Shown: piece after piece, positions 6,861-11,385 of the stretch
Layout of the letters: each line of letters starts with the position of its first letter
Position numbering within the stretch: the stretch's first letter is position 1
DNA from: Thermoplasmata archaeon
GTDB lineage: Bacteria; Actinomycetota; Acidimicrobiia; Acidimicrobiales; Acidimicrobiaceae
DNA length: 11,385 nucleotides
Direction of reading: 5' to 3'
Assembly: GCA_021836665.1 (NCBI GenBank)
Contig: JAKBHQ010000093.1
Span: 1-11,385 of the forward strand
The notes under the pieces: generated by a model
Told to the model about the DNA's origin: nothing
Database searches by the model: none
Seen by the model: only the letters and a program-made list of their open reading frames with translations
Position numbers and translations under genes: made by a program

Positions 6861-8861
6861 TCACCTACCGATCCGAGCCTTGAGCCGAGTTGCCCTAGTC
6901 ATAGAGATCGTAGTTGGGGATGAGCTTGGCGAGGTATTCCCGGGCGACTTGGCACCCCTAGAGGAGCTCAAAACAAAAGTCTGTGGCATCGGTGACTTAG
7001 ACGGCTGAGTCACCACGTTCGAAGTCACTTTCAATGTAGCCTTTAGCGTCTTTGCAACACTTTGGGCCGCTACCTGCGTCGGCGACAATACCTCTCCACT
7101 AGGAGTCACATGGTACTTGGCTAAGGCGTAGGACATTATCTGCGAAAACACTGGGGCCGCTACCTCTCCACCATATATCTGTGTCGGCTGGTCGAGCATC
7201 ACTATTGCCGAAAGAACTGGGTGCGAAGCCGGGGCAAAACCTACGAAAGTGGCCCAAAAAGCTCCCGGTTGATATCCACGTTTATTCGGGTAGGGCTTCT
7301 GGGAAGTGCCGGTTTTTCCAGCAACCTTATAACCCGGGATCGCAGCGGCTGGCGCCGTACCCATCGCGCTCACAGCATTCTCAAGAAGACTTCTCATGGT
7401 CTTAGCGATAGGCGCAGAAACGATCCTCTTTGACTGGGGATAGCCGGGCTTGATAGTCCGCCCAGAAGGGGTAGTAATGGCCTTCACCAACTTGGGCGAA
7501 GTCATGACCCCTCCGTTGGCAACCGAGTTGTAAGCGTCCAGAATCTGGAGCGGGGTGAGGGCCTCATCCTGCCCGATCGGCACCGAGCCGATAGCCGTAC
7601 CCGACCACCTGCTTAGCGGGTCAAGAAACCCCTGCGACTCACCGGGAAAGTTAAGTCCTGTCGGCAAACCCCAGCCAAATCGTTGCATCGAAGCCGTAAT
7701 GATCCGCTTCCCGAGCATTTTCGCTATTTCTATGGTGCCGATATTGGAACTCTGCCCAAGAATCTGTCCCGGCGTAAGCTGCTCCGTCGGATGGACCTCG
7801 GCGTCATGAAAGAGTGATCCGTCGATCAACATATGATCCGGGACCGTCAAAACCGACGATGGCGTGATTACCTTTTTCTCGAGCGCAGCGGTAAAGGTTG
7901 CCAACTTCGCTACAGACCCTGGTTCATAAACGGTCGTAACCGCCAGGTTGGATGGTGCTTCCTCAGGTAGTGCCCTCGTTGAGCCGACTGGAATTGCGAC
8001 GTTCGCCTGGGTGCTCTGACCCTTAGGCGATGGCGCCGCTATGTTCGCCATAGCCAAAATGTCGCCCGTCTTCACATTCATCACTACTGCGGTTCCCGAT
8101 ATCGCCTTAGTAGCCTGGATCTGCGCAGCAAGTGCATGCTCTGCCACGTATTGTAGGCTCGAGTCGATAGTCAACTGTATGCTGTCTCCGGCCCTCGGGG
8201 CTTTGTATTGAGTAACCCCATCCGGTAGCGGGAGTCCGGCGACCGAAACTTTCATCGCTTCAGATCCGGACTTCCCCGCCAAGATTGAGTTGTATTGGTA
8301 TTCAAGGCCAGAAATTCCCAAACCGAAGGAGTTCGTCTGCCCAATGACTGGTGAAAGAAGTGGACCAGCGGGATATACCCGTTTCATTTCGGAAATTAAC
8401 GACACCCCATTCAGCTTCCCCGAATTGATCTGGCTTTGAACTAGCGAAGCCTCGCTGTTTGGTATCAATCTCGCTAAGTAGGCGAACTGCGTCGGTTGAA
8501 GCAGCGAGGTCCGTATCGAGAGGTCAGAAATTCCAAGATCCGCAGCTAGCAGGCTGGCCTCAGCCACCGGGTCGGTTACTAAGAGTGGGTCTGCAACCAC
8601 GCTTTTTCTGGGAACACTCAAGGCCAAAGGATCTCCACTGGAATCGGTAATGGTTCCCCTTGCTGCCGGGATGGCGAATGAAGCATAGCTTTCGGATTGA
8701 GCCATGTTGGAGTAGTGCACCGACGGACTTAGAACGATCTCATAGAGCCTCGCGGTCAATAGTGCCGATATCAGAATAAAGACAGCTACAAAACCATTCA
8801 ATCTTGCTTTTGGTAAAGTCCAGTGCCGTTTACCCCTTGAATACCCTCGCCCCTCAGCCAT
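6861..8861 (-). CDS. ftsI: FtsI / PBP3-type division transpeptidase (class B penicillin-binding protein)
   Basis: FtsI cross-links septal peptidoglycan in the periplasmic space as partner of FtsW. The protein has 666 residues. A short basic N-terminus (KRHWTLPKAR, 11-20) precedes one membrane anchor at about 21-44. The PBP dimerisation domain follows, starting with AARGTITDSSGDPLA (66-80). The transpeptidase domain has all three active-site motifs: SVAK (S316, K319) within YEPGSVAKLATF, SSN (371-373) and KTGTS (516-520). No PASTA domains are present. The last 80 or so residues are a Ser/Thr/Pro-rich tail. ATG at 8861 overlaps the ftsL stop by 8 bases; no strong Shine-Dalgarno is visible. The position after ftsL and before murE identifies it as the division enzyme rather than the elongation paralogue PBP2. 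Confidence 0.95.
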   Translation of the reverse strand: MAEGRGYSRGKRHWTLPKARLNGFVAVFILISALLTARLYEIVLSPSVHYSNMAQSESYASFAIPAARGTITDSSGDPLALSVPRKSVVADPLLVTDPVAEASLLAADLGISDLSIRTSLLQPTQFAYLARLIPNSEASLVQSQINSGKLNGVSLISEMKRVYPAGPLLSPVIGQTNSFGLGISGLEYQYNSILAGKSGSEAMKVSVAGLPLPDGVTQYKAPRAGDSIQLTIDSSLQYVAEHALAAQIQATKAISGTAVVMNVKTGDILAMANIAAPSPKGQSTQANVAIPVGSTRALPEEAPSNLAVTTVYEPGSVAKLATFTAALEKKVITPSSVLTVPDHMLIDGSLFHDAEVHPTEQLTPGQILGQSSNIGTIEIAKMLGKRIITASMQRFGWGLPTGLNFPGESQGFLDPLSRWSGTAIGSVPIGQDEALTPLQILDAYNSVANGGVMTSPKLVKAITTPSGRTIKPGYPQSKRIVSAPIAKTMRSLLENAVSAMGTAPAAAIPGYKVAGKTGTSQKPYPNKRGYQPGAFWATFVGFAPASHPVLSAIVMLDQPTQIYGGEVAAPVFSQIMSYALAKYHVTPSGEVLSPTQVAAQSVAKTLKATLKVTSNVVTQPSKSPMPQTFVLSSSRGAKSPGNTSPSSSPTTISMTRATRLKARIGR

Positions 8862-9378
8862 GGCTAGGACTAGCGCTAGGAGGCAGTTGAGTTGTATCCG
8901 ATCCCATTGGCAACGGAAGCTGGGTTTCGGCGACCGGAGCAGGAAGGATTAATACCTTCGTTGCAGGAGCCACATTAGAACTGGCCTGCACCTTGACAGT
9001 ATTGGGGAAGACCATGTTGAGCTTTGATGAAGCGTAGCTAACAATTCGGCTCGGAGACTCAAGACTCGAAGACTCAAGGAGTAGCTGTTCGTGAGTGCTC
9101 TGGGCGGTCGCTGTCGCCTGTTCCGTAGCGATCAATTGCATCTGATATGTCGCCATCTGCGAACGAGCCCACACAGTGGCTAAGAGTCCACCACCTATGA
9201 GCACCAAAAAAAGAGCGGGCAAAATACGCCTAGGAATCGAGATCGAGTGCTTGGATGTAACAAGAACTTTAAGATCAGGTTTTTTTGCAGCCTCTCTAGG
9301 CGGAACAAAGGGGTAAGCCCTTTCATACTCCGGATCGTAACTAGCCTCTCTAAGGGCGTTCCAAGGAGCGTATGCCAC
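8854..9378 (-). CDS. ftsL: FtsL-like septum formation protein
   Basis: This is a small bitopic membrane protein of 174 residues in the ftsL position between rsmH and ftsI. FtsL normally scaffolds and activates the FtsW-FtsI pair with FtsB and FtsQ. A cytoplasmic N-terminus of about 50 residues, ending in a basic stretch, precedes one membrane segment (about 52-70, ILPALFLVLIGGGLLATVWA). A helical, coiled-coil-like stretch rich in Ala, Gln and Glu follows (about 72-105), then LESPSRIVSYASSKLNMVFP (106-125), which matches the conserved end of FtsL/DivIC domains. After that comes a Pro/Ser-rich tail of about 45 residues. The start is GTG at 9378, sharing one base with the rsmH stop (TAGTG), with a textbook ribosome site. 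FtsL proteins are poorly conserved, so the name rests on topology, this motif and position. Confidence 0.82.
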   Translation of the reverse strand: MAYAPWNALREASYDPEYERAYPFVPPREAAKKPDLKVLVTSKHSISIPRRILPALFLVLIGGGLLATVWARSQMATYQMQLIATEQATATAQSTHEQLLLESSSLESPSRIVSYASSKLNMVFPNTVKVQASSNVAPATKVLILPAPVAETQLPLPMGSDTTQLPPSASPSHG

Positions 9379-10382
9379 TATTCACCTCCGGTGATCTGAA
9401 AAGCCCTCAGTCGAGCGCTCCTCGATCGAATATTCGTCTCCGCCTCACTCTTTTTTGGAAGCTTTGCCCCTCTTGTCAGCACCACGCCCCTAGATATCGC
9501 CCCGCAGACGCAGCCGAGCACCTTTGGACAGCGGCACCCACCTGTAGATGCTTCCAAAAAACGGTCTTTAACAACCCTGTCCTCTCCTGAGTGATAGGAG
9601 AGGACGACAATTACGCCACCCGGCATGACTAGGTCCAGGGCCTGCGAAAGTAGCGAATCGAGTTCTTTTTCCTCGTCATTCACAACTATTCGAAGTGCTT
9701 GAAAGATCCTCGTCGCAGGGTGGATATGGCCCTTTCGAAAATGAAATGGAACGGCCTTTTCCACTAATCCTGCGAGCTGGGCGGTCGTGTCAATAGGTCT
9801 ATTTCTGACAATCGCCTCGGAAATCCGCTTGGCATGCGGCTCATCTTGAGAGTAGAACAGCTCTACCAGTTCATCGAAGGAAGCGCCGTTTACAATCTCA
9901 CTTGCGGTAAGGCTTGATCCCGAGGGCCCCATTCTCATATCCAATGGTCCATCTGCCCGTATCGAAAATCCCCTTGTGGGATCGTCGAACTGCATGGAGG
10001 AGACACCTAGATCGGCAAATACTGCCGACACTCCCGCCTCCGCAGCTGAAAAACCTTCTCCTTCAAGCTTGGCAATCTCAGCACTAAGGCCAGAAAACCT
10101 AGACAACGCCAGCCGATATCGTCCAGCAAATCGTGCAAGTCGTCCTTCGGCAATTTCGAGGGCTCTTAAGTCACGATCCATGCCAAGTATCTGAGATCCT
10201 TCAATCGACTCCAATATCGCCGACGAATGTCCACCAAGTCCAACCGTGACATCGACTACCAGTCCTAGAGGTGCGCTAGAAATGTAGCTAAGCACCTCTT
10301 CGACCATCACTGGCGAATGGGTGAATGAAAGACCCACCGGCTCCTTGGTCACATCTAGGTGTTCGTCTTCTGGTATTTCCAT
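9378..10382 (-). CDS. rsmH: RsmH (MraW), 16S rRNA C1402 N4-methyltransferase
   Basis: RsmH uses S-adenosylmethionine to methylate N4 of cytosine 1402 in the decoding centre of 16S rRNA. The 334 residues include a non-conserved leader of about 20 residues before the family start SFTHSPVMVEEVL (19-31). The SAM site is VVDVTVGLGGHSSAIL (42-57) with GMDRD (67-71). Further family motifs are ADLGVSSMQFDDPTRGFSIR (123-142), HPATRIFQALRIVVNDE (221-237), LSYHSGEDR (261-269) and the Cys-rich CRCPKVLGCVCG (283-294) common in this family. ATG at 10382 shares one base with the mraZ stop (TAATG). A run of six G (10388-10393) 5 bases upstream serves as ribosome site. It is the usual second gene of a dcw cluster. 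Confidence 0.97.
   Translation of the reverse strand: MEIPEDEHLDVTKEPVGLSFTHSPVMVEEVLSYISSAPLGLVVDVTVGLGGHSSAILESIEGSQILGMDRDLRALEIAEGRLARFAGRYRLALSRFSGLSAEIAKLEGEGFSAAEAGVSAVFADLGVSSMQFDDPTRGFSIRADGPLDMRMGPSGSSLTASEIVNGASFDELVELFYSQDEPHAKRISEAIVRNRPIDTTAQLAGLVEKAVPFHFRKGHIHPATRIFQALRIVVNDEEKELDSLLSQALDLVMPGGVIVVLSYHSGEDRVVKDRFLEASTGGCRCPKVLGCVCGAISRGVVLTRGAKLPKKSEAETNIRSRSARLRAFQITGGE
9383..9389 (-). promoter_or_regulatory. Ribosome binding site of ftsL
   Basis: The minus strand reads GGAGGTG, with the GGAGG core 6 bases upstream of the GTG at 9378. It lies inside the last codons of rsmH. It is the best Shine-Dalgarno in the cluster and fixes the ftsL start. Confidence 0.85.
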
Positions 10383-10801
10383 TAACGCCCCCCTGTCTTA
10401 TAATGCGACCAGACCTCGGGATCCCAAAGCTCTACCGTCCCAACGGCACCATGCACGGAAACTTCCTTGTTCAGCGACGCGTATCGCCTCAGATTTGCAG
10501 GTATTGCAACGCGACCCAGCTTGTCAATCTCACACTCAAATGCTTCTCTGGCCCACGAGCGCACGAAACGCCTAGTCTCGTCATCCGCCCACTGGTCATT
10601 GTTAATATTTGATGCGAATCCAAAAAAGTCCTCTGGAAGCCACACCGCCAAGCAGGGATCTCCGAATTGAGATTGAGCCACGAAACAGCGGTCTTCAAAA
10701 TACGCACGGAATTTCGCCGGAAGGGTGATTCTCCCCTTCACGTCGAGGCTGTGCTCGAAAGCACCAAAAAACCTCGCTTCGAATTCCTGCCTAGACCACA
10801 A
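10382..10801 (-). CDS. mraZ: MraZ, transcriptional regulator of the dcw cluster
   Basis: MraZ is a DNA-binding protein of the SpoVT/AbrB fold and, in bacteria where it has been studied, controls its own dcw operon. The 139 residues carry both halves of the tandem fold: LDVKGRITLPAKFR (19-32, DxKGR motif at D20-R24) and IDKLGRVAIPANLR (92-105, D93-R97). The C-terminal VELWDPEVW (123-131) is also typical. The start must be TTG at 10801: the frame upstream closes at TAA (10820-10822) and no other start codon lies before the conserved FFGAFEHSLD. GGG (10807-10809) 5 bases upstream is a modest ribosome site. This is the first gene of the cluster, and G-rich boxes suited to MraZ lie about 95-130 bases upstream, which suggests autoregulation. 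Confidence 0.95.
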   Translation of the reverse strand: MWSRQEFEARFFGAFEHSLDVKGRITLPAKFRAYFEDRCFVAQSQFGDPCLAVWLPEDFFGFASNINNDQWADDETRRFVRSWAREAFECEIDKLGRVAIPANLRRYASLNKEVSVHGAVGTVELWDPEVWSHYKTGGR

Positions 10802-10845
10802 CTTTGCCCACTCGCCCCTTTAAGATCCGCCACCAAACTTGTCGT

Positions 10846-10888
10846 AAAGCCCAATCCGTCCATTTCCAGCTGGACTCCTAAGGGCTCT
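10846..10888 (-). promoter_or_regulatory. Candidate two-tier hairpin in the mraZ leader RNA
   Basis: Outer arms AGAGCCC (10888-10882) and GGGCTTT (10852-10846) can form 7 pairs, one of them G-U. Inside, GTCCA (10875-10871) and TGGAC (10862-10858) pair perfectly around the 8-base loop GCTGGAAA. The structure lies between the operator-like boxes and the mraZ start. It has no following T run, so it does not look like an intrinsic terminator. An actinobacterial leader RNA motif (mraW motif) has been described near these genes, but I cannot confirm that this is a member. Confidence 0.35.
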
Positions 10889-10893
10889 TGATC

Positions 10894-10928
10894 TCCACTT
10901 TCATCCACAGTAACCCCTTTTAACCCAC
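10894..10928 (-). promoter_or_regulatory. Putative MraZ operator: four G-rich boxes at 10-bp pitch
   Basis: On the minus strand the boxes are GTGGG (starting 10928), AGGGG (10918), GTGGA (10908) and GTGGA (10898), each separated by 5 bases. The repeat period is exactly 10 bp, so all boxes face one side of the helix. A degenerate fifth position, AGAGC, starts at 10888. Known MraZ sites are short G-rich direct repeats with this kind of spacing upstream of mraZ (for example TGGG repeats in E. coli). The geometry and location are seen; binding by this MraZ is inferred. Confidence 0.65.
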
Positions 10929-10948
10929 CATGCCACAATTTTCACGAC

Positions 10949-10974
10949 ATTTTGTGGTCTCGCCGCCACAAAAT
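10949..10974. repeat. Perfect 9-bp inverted repeat
   Basis: The arms ATTTTGTGG and CCACAAAAT (minus strand, 10974-10966 and 10957-10949) are perfectly complementary and flank an 8-base GC-rich spacer. It lies 21 bases upstream of the first operator-like box. It could be a dimeric regulator site or a hairpin. It is not followed by a T run on either strand. Confidence 0.6.
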
Positions 10975-10977
10975 CAA
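10949..10977 (-). promoter_or_regulatory. Weak candidate promoter for the dcw cluster
   Basis: TTGATT (10977-10972) and CAAAAT (10954-10949) are separated by 17 bases, each matching 4 of 6 positions of the sigma-70-type consensus. Transcription would begin near 10942, placing the operator-like boxes just downstream, a position suited to repression. The -10 lacks the usual first T, so the call is tentative. Confidence 0.3.
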
Positions 10978-11210
10978 AAATTTCCCCACGCTCAGCAATG
11001 CTTTGGGCCAACTGTCCGATCACACCAGTTGCAATTGGCAAACAAAGGTGTCAAAAATGAGACACAAGCCGTCAAACAGCTCCTAACTTGGCCCATCCAT
11101 GCCGAGACTTGTATGGCCGAGCGTGAATCATCGTGCTCCCGTGGTAGCAGGCAAACTCCTGAAAGTTGGCGCTTCCAAAAATAAGAGCAGAGTCCACCAG
11201 GGTCGTACCG

Positions 11211-11324
11211 ATGCGCACTGCTGACGCCAGAGTGAGAATTGCAGACGATAGTCAGGCATCCATTGAAGAATTTAAAGGCACCTACCTGCGCAGTCACCCA
11301 ACGTTCAAGCGCCTGGCTCCCTAG
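11211..11324 (+). CDS. Possible small protein, function unknown
   Basis: This plus-strand frame encodes 37 residues starting MRTADARVRIADDSQASIEE and ending FKGTYLRSHPTFKRLAP. AGGG lies 8 bases upstream of the ATG. The same frame is open back to a TTG at 11166, which would give 52 residues. The composition (balanced acidic and basic residues, few Cys or Trp) looks more like a real protein than the overlapping frames do. I do not recognise the family. It could equally be a decayed gene fragment or chance. It diverges from mraZ and is the only plus-strand candidate in the window. Confidence 0.22.
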   Translation: MRTADARVRIADDSQASIEEFKGTYLRSHPTFKRLAP

Positions 11325-11385
11325 CTTTACGGCATGGCCACCGGAGCACGGTTGTCCGTATGAAGGCTGCATCTGTTGCCGCATT

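Larger units (their letters stand above)
10802..11385. other. Gene-poor region upstream of the dcw cluster
   Basis: These 584 bases contain no reading frame that looks convincingly like a known protein. The part nearest mraZ (10802-10977) holds the presumed promoter, operator boxes and leader hairpin. Further out there is a 6-bp inverted repeat (CAACTG 11009-11014, CAGTTG 11026-11031) and a possible small plus-strand gene at 11211-11324. A long minus-strand frame (10992-11384) is open to the window edge, but its product is rich in Cys and Trp with no recognisable motif. I found no tRNA, rRNA, tmRNA or RNase P RNA signature. Confidence 0.6.

Noticed and set aside
8870..8879. The 10-base palindrome CTAGCGCTAG near the end of ftsL.
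   Set aside because: It is a single short palindrome inside coding sequence with no T run and no partner site.
1..10801. Many long plus-strand open frames opposite the dcw genes.
   Set aside because: Each lies antisense to a gene with clear family motifs; they show no motifs or ribosome sites of their own and are shadows of coding sequence.
10901..10909. TCATCCACA on the plus strand is one base from a DnaA box.
   Set aside because: It is a single imperfect site and falls inside the 10-bp-phased operator boxes, which explain the same bases better. There is no cluster of such boxes.
11049..11054. A perfect TTGACA -35 hexamer on the minus strand upstream of mraZ.
   Set aside because: No acceptable -10 hexamer lies 16-18 bases downstream.
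11041..11075. A small hairpin on the minus strand (GTGTC / GACAC) followed by a T-rich stretch, considered as a terminator.
   Set aside because: The stem has only 5 pairs with an AT-rich loop and the T run is interrupted. Evidence is too thin for a terminator.
11280..11350. On the minus strand, a stretch with GTAAAGCTAGGGAGCC and later GGTAGGTGCC loosely recalls the core of c-di-GMP-I (GEMM) riboswitches.
   Set aside because: The GACGCAAAGC-type core is not matched, no GNRA-capped stem is present, and no gene follows closely on that strand. A covariance model search would decide it.
10992..11384. A 130-codon minus-strand frame open to the window edge.
   Set aside because: The product is rich in Cys and Trp, has no recognisable motif, and its composition resembles translated non-coding DNA.

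Overview
The window is most of a division and cell wall (dcw) gene cluster. All confidently called genes lie on the minus strand, so transcription runs from high to low coordinates: mraZ, rsmH (mraW), ftsL, ftsI, murE, mraY, murD, ftsW, murG, and the first 140 codons of murC, cut off at base 1. The organism is most likely an actinobacterium. I base this on the look of the MraZ, FtsI and MraY sequences, the frequent GTG and TTG starts, and moderate rather than high GC. A lineage such as Acidimicrobiia would fit, but this is inference and no marker in the window settles it.

Layout, in order of transcription. Bases 10802-11385 hold no clear gene. They contain the regulatory region of the cluster: a perfect 9-bp inverted repeat over a weak promoter candidate (10949-10977), four G-rich boxes at an exact 10-bp pitch that look like a MraZ operator (10894-10928), and a two-tier hairpin in the presumed leader RNA (10846-10888). 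A short plus-strand reading frame (11211-11324) may be a small gene, but support is weak. From 10801 down to 1 the genes are packed tightly. Most junctions overlap by 1, 4, 8 or 10 bases (TAATG, TAGTG, TTGA, GTGA, TGATG). The one real gap is about 99 bases between ftsI and murE, and its size depends on which murE start is used.

How the genes work together. MraZ is the predicted regulator of the cluster and RsmH methylates 16S rRNA. FtsL, FtsW and FtsI form the septal peptidoglycan polymerase core: FtsL as scaffold, FtsW as glycosyltransferase and FtsI as transpeptidase. MurC, MurD and MurE are ATP-dependent ligases that build the UDP-MurNAc stem peptide. MraY moves the muropeptide to the lipid carrier (lipid I), and MurG adds GlcNAc (lipid II). 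The step missing between MurE and MraY is MurF, which adds D-Ala-D-Ala. Its gene normally sits between murE and mraY, but here those two genes overlap by 4 bases.

I found no mobile element, CRISPR array, tRNA, rRNA or defence-type system, and nothing that amounts to a new multi-gene system. The points worth a second look are the regulatory architecture upstream of mraZ, the absent murF, and a few unusual protein features.
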